From positions 1 to 32,304 of the forward strand of contig JAFGIB010000418.1 of NCBI GenBank assembly GCA_016929805.1: a stretch of DNA of 32,304 nt, in the 5' to 3' direction. Source of the stretch: Deltaproteobacteria bacterium (GTDB taxonomy: Bacteria > Myxococcota_A > Polyangia > Polyangiales > JAFGIB01). This document shows positions 6,599 to 14,084 of this stretch, in pieces (the first letter of the stretch is position 1; the number at the start of each line of letters is the position of its first letter). The notes under the pieces are model-generated. The model ran no database searches, had not been told where the DNA came from, and saw only the letters and a program-made list of their open reading frames with translations. Both the position numbers and the translations under genes were made by a program.

Positions 6599-9500
6599 TC
6601 ATCGACTAATTAGGAAAGGTTTGATCTCTCTTAATAGCGTTACGATCCGATCGATCGCATCGACCTCGTGGCTTTCCGCATAGCGTTTGGTAAGCTTGAG
6701 GTCGGGCGTCAAGCGCCAATCGGGCGATCTCGCGACTTGTTTCATGATTCGGGCTGGGTCGAGCGGGGCGTCGGTAGAGAAATGTAACGTGACTCTCGAG
6801 CTTGTGGCCTCACAACCCAAGACCCTGAGGTCGCGCAAGGCGGGCTTGAGCGCCATGGCGCGCACGAAGTCGATAGCGGCCGGGTGGGGCAGTCCGAAGC
6901 GGTCTTCCATTTCCGCCGCCAGCTCGCTCACCGACTGTTCGTCCGGAGCGGCGGAAAACCTCTTATAGAACGCGAGCCGAATACCCACGTCAGAGATATA
7001 CTCCTCGGGCAGATAGTGCTCGATATCCAGGTTGATCTCCGGATCGATCTCGTTTTTTACCGTTTCGCCTTTCAGCTCGGCGATCGCCTCTTGTAACATC
7101 TGTATAAACAGATCAAAACCGATCGCCGCGATAGTGCCGCTTTGTTCCGAGCCCAAAAGCTCTCCGGCGCCGCGCAATTCCATATCCAACGAGGCGAGCT
7201 GAAATCCAGACCCGAGCTGGCTGAAGCGCTCCAAGGCTTCGATGCGAAAGCGCGCTTGGTCGGTTAGTTGATTGGGCGAGGGAATGAGCAGATAGCAATA
7301 CGCGCGTTGGTTGGAGCGACCGACGCGACCGCGTAGCTGGTATAACTGCGACATGCCGAATAGATCCGCTCGGTCGATGAGAATGGTATTGGCACGGGGG
7401 ATGTCCAGGCCGTTTTCGATAATCGCGGTAGAGCACAAGACATCGTAACGGCCGTCGACGAAGTCGGTCATCACCCGTTCCAGGCTCGCTTCTCGCATCT
7501 GGCCGTGCGCGGTTGCCACGCGTGCCTCTGGTATCAGTTGCTGCAAACGAGCGGAGCGTTCATAAAGCCCTTGGATGCGGTTGTGCACCAGGAAAACTTG
7601 GCCGCTTCGGGACAGCTCCTGAAGTACGGCTTCGCGGATCAGGTGGTCGTCCCAGCGGCTGACAAAGGTGCGAATCGCGCGCCGATCGACCGGCGGCGTA
7701 GCGATCAGCGACAGCTCGCGAAACCCGCCTACGGCCATTTGTAGCGTCCTCGGAATCGGCGTCGCGCTCAAGGTCAACACATCCACCTCGGTCTTGAATT
7801 TTTTGATTCGCTCCTTGTGAGCAACTCCAAAACGTTGCTCTTCGTCGACGACCAACAGCCCGAGGCGCTTGAAGTGAACGTCGCGGGAGAGCAACCGATG
7901 GGTGCCGATAACGATGTCGCAACTGCCTTGTTTCAGCGCCGCAATAATATCGGCCTGGGTCCTTTTGGCAACAAAACGCGAGAGCACCTCGACCCTCAAT
8001 GGATAGTTTCGCAAGCGCTCTCGAAAGGTCAAATAGTGTTGTTGGGCGAGCACGGTGGTTGGGCACAACAGCGCGACCTGTCTTCCATGGTAAGTGGTTC
8101 TGAAGGCCGCACGTAGCGCCACCTCGGTTTTGCCAAAACCCACATCGCCGCAAATCAGCCGCTCCATCGGTCGATCACCTTGTAAATCGGATAATACGTC
8201 GTCAATGGCACGGGTTTGATCCGGGGTTTCTTCAAAGGGAAAGGTCGCTTCGAATTCCGTATAGTAGCGGTCGGGCGGCGGTAATGGTTCTCTCGTACGC
8301 GCAGCCCGCTCGGCGTATAGAGATAGTAAATCGTCCGCCATCTTTCGGACTGCATTTCGTACGCGCGATTTGGTATTCGCGAAGGTTTGTCCCCCCAATC
8401 GATCGAGTCGCGGTTTTGCTCCCTCGGCGCTCGCGAATTTTCCTAACTGGCTCAAGCGGGTGACGGGTATAAAAAGGCGATCGCCTCCCGCGTACTCGAC
8501 CACCAATACCTCGATCGAAAAGGGTTTTTTCCCCTGCAATCGTTCTAGACGGGATAAGGGAACGAGCTTGCGCTCCAAACCGAGATAACGGCCGACGCCG
8601 TGCTCGACATGTACCACATAGTCGCCGATATCGAGTTGGCGTAGATCATCAAATTGGGGTCTTTTTTTCTTTGCCTCACCGCTTTGCGGTTGGCGGCGGC
8701 GACGCTCGCCGAAGATCTCTTCCTCGGTTACGCAAACCAAGGCTTCTTGCGCGAGCACGAAGCCGTCGCGAAGCTCACCCACAACGACGCGCAGCTGCGC
8801 TGCCTTTAACTCCTCCATTTTTTCGGGGTCAAAGCGCTTGCCTTTACCCGCGACCGGCACATCATAGCTGCGCAGCAAGGTCGCTAGTCGCTCGGCTTGG
8901 GTCTTCGTACGAGCCGTAAACAAGAGGCGCAGGCCCTCGTCCAACCAGGCTCGCGTTTTTCGCACCAACGGAGCCAGCGGTTCTTCTTTTGCTTTTGCCG
9001 ATCGGCTCGCGTTCAGCTCCGAGATCAGGCTTCGTTGGTCCGAAGCCGCGAAATGCATCAGCGACTGCGGCGCGACACAGTCCAATTGATTGAGCGGTCC
9101 GACCGGTTCTTGTTCCGAGTCGGGTTCGCCGCCGACCGCGAGCTCGTGAATCAGCACAAGCTGATGGTTAAAGATCTTATCCGCGATGATCTGCTCGGAT
9201 AGATAGTACGACTCAAGGGGAAAGATCGGCGCTTTGTCTTGCTGTTTGACCAAGCGATCGTGATTCGCTCGGTGAAGTTCGTTGCGGACTGCTTTGATAC
9301 ACGCGTTCGGATTCATACAAGCGATCGCGGTCTCATCCGGAAGCAAGTCGAATAAGCTTTCTAATCGCGGATAACACGCCGGCAACATCGCGTCGCTTCC
9401 CAATAGCATCCTTCCGGCCTGAAGATCGTCCACCAATTGACGCTTAAGGCTGGACGGAAGCGTCAGCTCGTCGCAGAGAGCGTACACGCGCTGCTTAAGG

Positions 9501-10255
9501 CACATCAGCTCCTCGGCTCCTAAAAGCATTTCTCGAACCGGGTGAATCCAAACCGAGGAGTCTTGAGACAAGGTCCGTTGACTGTCGGGATCAAAGCGCT
9601 TGATCGATAAAACCACATCATCGGCGAGTTCGACGCGAGCGGGATGGGACGCGCACGGCGGGAATATATCAATCAAAAAACCGCGCACCGCAAAGGTCCC
9701 GGGGTCCTCGACCACGGGCGCGCGAAGGTATCCAGCTTCGACTAACATCTGAATCAGGTTGTCCCGATCGAGCCGCTGCTCGACGCAAAGCCGCAGGCAA
9801 CGGCGCGCGATCGCGCTTCCGGGAGCAATCCGACGTAGCAAGGCGGCCACCGGTAACACCAGCACTTTCAAGGGCAGCGCGTTCGCCAGGTGAGCTAGAA
9901 CCGAGAGTCGGTCCATGGCGGTTCTGCGGTCCGAAACTACATCGACGAACGGCGTGACGTCGGCGGCGGGATAAAACAGGGTTTCATTTGCTTCGATCGA
10001 CTCGCTATCATTCGGTTGAATAAAGAAGCGGCAGTTCGCGCTCGTCCTCAAGGCCGAATCCCGGTCGGGAGTTAGAACCATCACCGGGCGACCGCGCGCG
10101 AGCGCGATGCGAGCGATGACCAATGCGGCCGCTCCCGGCGGCAGGCCGGAAAGGTCGATGCGTCGTTGATCGAGCATTCGCTCTACTACGCCGTCAATTC
10201 GCGCCTCGGATAGCGACAGGTTTTCGCTCAAAGAATAAGGATTGGCATGCTGCAT
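6599..10255 (-). CDS. mfd: Transcription-repair coupling factor
   Basis: A 1218-residue Mfd, near the usual 1150-1200. It displaces RNA polymerase stalled at DNA lesions and recruits UvrA. The N-terminal UvrB-homology part covers roughly residues 1-350. The CarD-like RNA-polymerase-interaction domain follows at about 545 (DIGDYVVHVEHGVGRYLG). The RecG-like translocase has Walker A GDVGFGKTE (Lys at about 709), the Walker B box VVDEEQRFG, motif III-like LSATPIPRTLQMA, then ENGLDIPRANT and QLRGRVGRS. The C-terminal TRCF domain (DIEHYLPEEYI, DVGIRLAFYKR) is complete. The start codon lacks a strong ribosome-binding site. It is convergent with kbl and lies downstream of, and in the same direction as, the sigma-factor gene block; a 146-bp gap makes shared transcription uncertain. 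Confidence 0.97.
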   Translation of the reverse strand: MQHANPYSLSENLSLSEARIDGVVERMLDQRRIDLSGLPPGAAALVIARIALARGRPVMVLTPDRDSALRTSANCRFFIQPNDSESIEANETLFYPAADVTPFVDVVSDRRTAMDRLSVLAHLANALPLKVLVLPVAALLRRIAPGSAIARRCLRLCVEQRLDRDNLIQMLVEAGYLRAPVVEDPGTFAVRGFLIDIFPPCASHPARVELADDVVLSIKRFDPDSQRTLSQDSSVWIHPVREMLLGAEELMCLKQRVYALCDELTLPSSLKRQLVDDLQAGRMLLGSDAMLPACYPRLESLFDLLPDETAIACMNPNACIKAVRNELHRANHDRLVKQQDKAPIFPLESYYLSEQIIADKIFNHQLVLIHELAVGGEPDSEQEPVGPLNQLDCVAPQSLMHFAASDQRSLISELNASRSAKAKEEPLAPLVRKTRAWLDEGLRLLFTARTKTQAERLATLLRSYDVPVAGKGKRFDPEKMEELKAAQLRVVVGELRDGFVLAQEALVCVTEEEIFGERRRRQPQSGEAKKKRPQFDDLRQLDIGDYVVHVEHGVGRYLGLERKLVPLSRLERLQGKKPFSIEVLVVEYAGGDRLFIPVTRLSQLGKFASAEGAKPRLDRLGGQTFANTKSRVRNAVRKMADDLLSLYAERAARTREPLPPPDRYYTEFEATFPFEETPDQTRAIDDVLSDLQGDRPMERLICGDVGFGKTEVALRAAFRTTYHGRQVALLCPTTVLAQQHYLTFRERLRNYPLRVEVLSRFVAKRTQADIIAALKQGSCDIVIGTHRLLSRDVHFKRLGLLVVDEEQRFGVAHKERIKKFKTEVDVLTLSATPIPRTLQMAVGGFRELSLIATPPVDRRAIRTFVSRWDDHLIREAVLQELSRSGQVFLVHNRIQGLYERSARLQQLIPEARVATAHGQMREASLERVMTDFVDGRYDVLCSTAIIENGLDIPRANTILIDRADLFGMSQLYQLRGRVGRSNQRAYCYLLIPSPNQLTDQARFRIEALERFSQLGSGFQLASLDMELRGAGELLGSEQSGTIAAIGFDLFIQMLQEAIAELKGETVKNEIDPEINLDIEHYLPEEYISDVGIRLAFYKRFSAAPDEQSVSELAAEMEDRFGLPHPAAIDFVRAMALKPALRDLRVLGCEATSSRVTLHFSTDAPLDPARIMKQVARSPDWRLTPDLKLTKRYAESHEVDAIDRIVTLLREIKPFLISR

Positions 10256-10401
10256 TTTTTACATAGACCTTAACGCTGCAGAGAACAGCGCGCAACGCCG
10301 CAGCAAAGCGCGTGAAATAGGCCGCGCGAAACTGATTAAGAGCGCACGACGACCACTTCTTGAGAAACTACGAAATGACTCTCAAAAAGTTACATCGATT
10401 T

Positions 10402-11229
10402 TTATATGGAGCCGCGACAAGAACCGCGGAAGTCGACCTCGGTTCCCGCTGCGCGCGCGAGGCAAGGATTGCCGTATTCCCTTCCATCACAACCGCATAC
10501 AGGGTCCATTTTTCTCGGACACGCCGAGGGTCGCCATTGGCAGATGCCGCTTTCGGTTCCGCGGCCGCAATCCGGCGCGTCACAATACTCAAATGGGCCG
10601 CATGGGTTGTTAACCGAGTCTCCGCACGGAACGCTCGACGGCATCACGCAAGCGACAAACTGCCAGGCGCACGATCCGTCTTCCATCCTAATACATAGTG
10701 GTCCACCCATCGTTCCGTCAGGACAGATGACGGGTGACATGGCTGAAGGCGGGATGCCGCAAGACCTCGGATCGCAAGAGTTATCCGGCATCAAGTCCCG
10801 ACAATCCGTTTGGGGGCAAACCGCGCCCGGGCTCATGCAAATCCCGCAGCTTTCGCAGCAGACATAACCGGGTAGGCAAAAGGTGAATCCGCAAGGAATG
10901 AGCTGGAACGGCGGTACGATGATAGAACCATCGCCATCAATTCGTCTTTCCTCGTCTCGATTTCGGCTTCCGTCACGAATATCAGGGCTACCGCTCGCCT
11001 CATTTCCTGCCCCGGAATTTCCTCCGTTGCCTCCTGCGTTGCCTACGCTAGGGTCTTTAGTAGAACCGTCGTTCTTCTCTCCTTTCTCGTAGGGTTGCTC
11101 GCTTGGTTTTCCAGGGTCTTTTCCGAGCGCAATGTCTTTCGCGTCACAGGCGAATAACCAAAGCCCCATGTAGCCTAATAGTAGAGATAATGTCGGGACA
11201 GCAAAAAGGTCATGTCTGGCTAGCCGCAT
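10402..11229 (-). CDS. Cys-rich lipoprotein with C-terminal Kazal-like domain
   Basis: A 275-residue predicted lipoprotein. The N-terminus is a signal peptide with lipobox LFAC (Cys28), followed by a Lys/Gly/Asn/Ser-rich low-complexity linker (about 35-105). A cysteine-rich region (about 110-235) contains paired-Cys modules such as GYVCCESCGICM. The C-terminus, CPRKMDPVCGCDGREYGNPC...GSC, matches the spacing of a Kazal-type protease-inhibitor domain (family knowledge: VCGxDGxTYxNxC). The protein probably sits on the outer membrane and may bind or inhibit proteases; only the domain resemblance is seen. The start is supported by GAGGAGG 7 nt upstream of the ATG. It is last of five minus-strand genes that include an ECF sigma factor, separated by 82 nt from the TPR protein. 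Confidence 0.85.
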   Translation of the reverse strand: MRLARHDLFAVPTLSLLLGYMGLWLFACDAKDIALGKDPGKPSEQPYEKGEKNDGSTKDPSVGNAGGNGGNSGAGNEASGSPDIRDGSRNRDEERRIDGDGSIIVPPFQLIPCGFTFCLPGYVCCESCGICMSPGAVCPQTDCRDLMPDNSCDPRSCGIPPSAMSPVICPDGTMGGPLCIRMEDGSCAWQFVACVMPSSVPCGDSVNNPCGPFEYCDAPDCGRGTESGICQWRPSACPRKMDPVCGCDGREYGNPCLARAAGTEVDFRGSCRGSI

Positions 11230-11311
11230 GTTAAAACCTCCTCGCTACATCAGAACCGCCACCGCTTTACCTTCGAACTCGTTACTTCTTTCGGGCGATA
11301 CGCCCCGTTTT

Positions 11312-12172
11312 CTATCGATCGCACGATCGACGAATTCGTTGGGCCAGCGGCGAGCGCGGCGACATCGACAGTAATCGTTGCGCCACCTGTCGGCCTTGTT
11401 CGAGGCGTCCAAGCTCGCACAATGCGACTGCACGCGCGGCTTCTCTTTCCTGTTGTAGTAGCCCGCGCGGGAACTGACGCCGGTGGCTATTGAGCTCAGC
11501 TAACGCGCCGGTCGAATCGCCCTGTTGTAACGCGAGTTGAGCTGCTCGAAGAAGCTTTAGCTCGGCTTTGAGCTGCGGCGATATCGCCTCAGACCCGTTT
11601 TTGCGAATTCGCCGCTGTTTCGCACTATCACTAGATAGCGTTTCTAGGTTCGCTTCGTGCGTTTCGACCGAAGGGCTATCGGTGGTCGAGCGTAGAGCTT
11701 TGTGCTCAAGGTCTGCCGTCCGTTTCGGGGTAGGTTGGGCCGTGACTGTCGAGTTTGTCTTTTTCTGTTCGGTTTTGCTAGTCGTGAGACTCTCCCACGG
11801 CGTAGTGGCGGCGCCTATACCGATGGCGCCGATAACGGCTGATACAAGCGTTATCTTGGTGGTGAGCCCGACCGCAACTCCCGCGCCCGCGCCGCTCGCC
11901 GCTCCGGCCGCTCCCGCCGTCGCGCCCGCGCCGCTCGCCGCCCCCGTGGCGACGCTTCCAAAGGCGCTGCCGGCGCTGCTTGAGCCGGCCGCGCCGGCGC
12001 CACCGGCAGCCCCGGTCGCGCTCGATCCGACCACAGCTCCGGTGACCAACGCTCCCGCCCCCAAGCGAGCAACCAGCTTATCGCGTATCCGTCTCTTATC
12101 CGCGCTGCTCGGCCTGTCAGCCAGGCGCGCCTCCTCGATAACCCTTCGGGCCCTTTGACTCAGTTCAATCAT
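11312..12172 (-). CDS. Sigma-coupled membrane protein with Gly/Ala-rich linker and TPR-like domain (possible anti-sigma)
   Basis: A 286-residue protein from the ATG that overlaps the sigma-factor stop as ATGA, with GGAGGT just upstream; an in-frame GTG at 12184 is less likely. Order: a short charged N-terminus (ARRVIEEAR...DKRRIRDKLVARLG), a roughly 60-residue Gly/Ala/Ser/Thr low-complexity stretch, a predicted membrane helix (KITLVSAVIGAIGIGAATTPW), a Thr/Ser-rich linker and a C-terminal helical region (LKLLRAAQLALQQGDSTGALAELNSH...SPLAQRIRRSCDR) that reads like TPR repeats. I recall the same order, next to ECF sigma genes, in Myxococcota. Tight coupling suggests it controls the sigma factor from the membrane, but no canonical anti-sigma domain (ZAS or RsiW type) is visible. 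Confidence 0.8.
   Translation of the reverse strand: MIELSQRARRVIEEARLADRPSSADKRRIRDKLVARLGAGALVTGAVVGSSATGAAGGAGAAGSSSAGSAFGSVATGAASGAGATAGAAGAASGAGAGVAVGLTTKITLVSAVIGAIGIGAATTPWESLTTSKTEQKKTNSTVTAQPTPKRTADLEHKALRSTTDSPSVETHEANLETLSSDSAKQRRIRKNGSEAISPQLKAELKLLRAAQLALQQGDSTGALAELNSHRRQFPRGLLQQEREAARAVALCELGRLEQGRQVAQRLLSMSPRSPLAQRIRRSCDR
11883..11941. repeat. In-frame 20-bp direct repeat in the low-complexity linker
   Basis: GCGCCCGCGCCGCTCGCCGC occurs at 11883-11902 and identically at 11922-11941. The 39-bp offset keeps frame and gives a 13-residue period in the Gly/Ala/Ser linker of the sigma-coupled protein. The surrounding 200 bp is markedly richer in G+C than the rest of the window. Confidence 0.8.
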
Positions 12173-12816
12173 TTGTACCTCCACCCGTCGCGCGCTCGAT
12201 ATCGTATAACCGCCTCCTCAAACGCTTGTCTAGCGCTGCGCAGTCTCGAATAGACCGTATTCGGGTTAATCCCCATGGTTTCGGAGATTTCCTGAGCCGT
12301 CATCTGTTCCAGTTCCGCCTGGACAAAAACCACTCGTTTATCGTCGTCTAGACTATCTAAAAAGCGATAAAGCAGCTCGACAGCCTCCCCCTTTGCCGCG
12401 GATTCGTGAGGGCCGGTTTGTTTTGCGTCAACCACGTTGTCCGAATAGAGAGGGCTGGTCGGCTTGCGTCTGGCCGTTCGACGGTATCCTCTCACCGTGT
12501 GTAACAGGATTCCGAACAGCCAAGTTCGAATCGAGGAATCACCTCGAAATTCTTTAAGACGTCGATGCACGGTGAGAAAGACATCTTGCACCGCGTCGTC
12601 TAGGCTATTTTCCGCGACGCCAAGTCGTCTGGCCGAGCGCCAGATAAAATCAAAGTACTGGTCGTAGACCTCTCCAAAAGCTATCGTCGCTCCAATCGCT
12701 CCATGCTCGCCGGTTGACGGCGCGGCCGGCTGCTGTTGGGACGGTTGTGCGCTTTGTACAGATGAAACAGACTCCATATCAGGTAAGTGGCCGTCTTTTT
12801 CCGGATTCGTGATCAT
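12169..12816 (-). CDS. ECF-type RNA polymerase sigma factor
   Basis: A 215-residue sigma-70 family protein of group 4 type. After a roughly 45-residue Ser/Gln/Pro-rich extension, region 2 spans about 47-113 (FGEVYDQYFDFIWRSARRLG, DDAVQDVFLTVHRRL, IRTWLFGILLHTVRGYRR) and region 4 about 145-205 (LLYRFLDSLDDDKRVVFVQAELEQMTAQEISETMGINPNTVYSRLRSAR, a helix-turn-helix). Regions 1.1 and 3 are absent as expected for ECF. It overlaps the upstream outer-membrane-like gene by ATGA at 12813-12816 and the downstream membrane/TPR gene by ATGA at 12169-12172, so the three are translationally coupled. This suggests a dedicated envelope signal. I cannot identify its target promoters here. Confidence 0.93.
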   Translation of the reverse strand: MITNPEKDGHLPDMESVSSVQSAQPSQQQPAAPSTGEHGAIGATIAFGEVYDQYFDFIWRSARRLGVAENSLDDAVQDVFLTVHRRLKEFRGDSSIRTWLFGILLHTVRGYRRTARRKPTSPLYSDNVVDAKQTGPHESAAKGEAVELLYRFLDSLDDDKRVVFVQAELEQMTAQEISETMGINPNTVYSRLRSARQAFEEAVIRYRARDGWRYK

Positions 12817-13970
12817 AAGCGTAGTTCGATACCTATACCGACTTTCATCGCGACCGCCGACGAACGATGCACTACCTCTCTATCATCTGAAATATCTAAT
12901 ACATATCTTGGACGGAGAAGGGGTACTTTGGGCCCGACTTCTAATCCCAAGGCGGCCCAATTGGTAAATTCCCACGAAATCCTAGCTCCGGCCATTAGAT
13001 TGAGATGTAAAGTTGACTCTGTAAAAGCGGTCAATACACCTGTCCCTTCTGCGTACATGGTTCCCAGCTCAAAATTGAGAAAAGGTGCAAGCGATAGCTC
13101 ATCGAGTTGAAAACGATAATAGGCACCGAAACCTATCGTCCAGAAAGAAAAACGAGCGCCGAATTCGGGAAGGTTCGAAAGCTCGGTTTGGTCATATCCA
13201 AACCAGTTTATCGATGAGACTATATCCACCCGGTCGACGCTTAGACCAACACTTAGATCCGCGCCAATAACGGTATCGGGTAATGTTCCCAAATCAGCGA
13301 CGAAGCCCGATCGAAACAAAAGACCAATCGGGATTTCAGACTTCTCCTCGCTCTCCATTGTGGGCTCGGTTTGCCTTTCCGGCGCCGGTTCTCGTGACTC
13401 GGCGTCGGCCGGCGACTCATCCGGTTGCGCGGGCGGTTGTTCTTCGGTCACATCCTTTTCGAGCGTAGTCACCTCGTTTTGTTTCGGGGGCGGGGATAAG
13501 CTTTTTGTGAGCTTTCGCGCTTGATCGTAAAGTTTTTCGCGCGACTCGACCGCTTTGGGATCGATGCTCAATGCGAGGATCAGCGCCGTCGCTTGAGCAA
13601 GCGTTTCGCAACTGTCGGCAACGAGCTCCCGTTCTCCCTCGGCGTTCGCTTCTAAGGTACGAAGTCGCAATACCCATCTACCGTCACCTGTCGCTTGAAC
13701 GGTTGCCGTGGCCTTTATGGACGGCTCGCGGACCGTATCGAGCGGCCGCCCCACGAGCTCTTCTATTTCTTTCACCAATATCGACTCGTCCGGACACTTA
13801 TCAGGCGCCACCCACACGATTTCAACGGAGGAGCTCTTCTCCGCTTTCGCAGTCTCTTGCGCTTTCGCCGAACCGGCATCCATTAAGATCCACGCGCAGT
13901 AAAAGAACAGGAGAGTTGTAAGAATAATACTGTATTTTTGTACAGTTTTAGACTGACACGATAAGGCCAT
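12813..13970 (-). CDS. Secreted protein with N-terminal periplasmic domain and C-terminal beta-barrel-like region
   Basis: The ATG at 13970 gives 385 residues. A signal peptide (YSIILTTLLFFYCAWILMDAGSAKA, cleavage likely AKA-QE) is followed by a domain beginning VEIVWVAPDKCPDESILVKEIEELVGRPL and containing SCETLAQATALILALSID. I recall this domain type as frequent in Myxococcota next to ECF sigma genes. A Pro/Glu-rich linker (about 175-225) precedes alternating aromatic strands (IVSSINWFGYDQTEL, FWTIGFGAYYRFQL, LNLMAGARISWEF) typical of an outer-membrane barrel of about 8 strands. A TTG start at 14006 would add 12 residues but has no better signal; AGGGG precedes the ATG. It overlaps the sigma gene, so it may be the signal receiver or a product-feedback component. 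Function unknown. Confidence 0.8.
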   Translation of the reverse strand: MALSCQSKTVQKYSIILTTLLFFYCAWILMDAGSAKAQETAKAEKSSSVEIVWVAPDKCPDESILVKEIEELVGRPLDTVREPSIKATATVQATGDGRWVLRLRTLEANAEGERELVADSCETLAQATALILALSIDPKAVESREKLYDQARKLTKSLSPPPKQNEVTTLEKDVTEEQPPAQPDESPADAESREPAPERQTEPTMESEEKSEIPIGLLFRSGFVADLGTLPDTVIGADLSVGLSVDRVDIVSSINWFGYDQTELSNLPEFGARFSFWTIGFGAYYRFQLDELSLAPFLNFELGTMYAEGTGVLTAFTESTLHLNLMAGARISWEFTNWAALGLEVGPKVPLLRPRYVLDISDDREVVHRSSAVAMKVGIGIELRL

Positions 13971-14084
13971 CGCCCCTGCGTACCACGATAATGAACCCGG
14001 CCGCAATTCTCTGGATGTATATCGTTTTGCGAGGTTATTAAAACCCTTTTCAAGACACCGGACGATTTACCAGGTCGAAAGCGA

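Noticed and set aside
7560..8153. 197-codon minus-strand ORF inside mfd in another frame
   Set aside because: It is fully contained in the Mfd translocase region; Arg-rich composition typical of a frame shadow.
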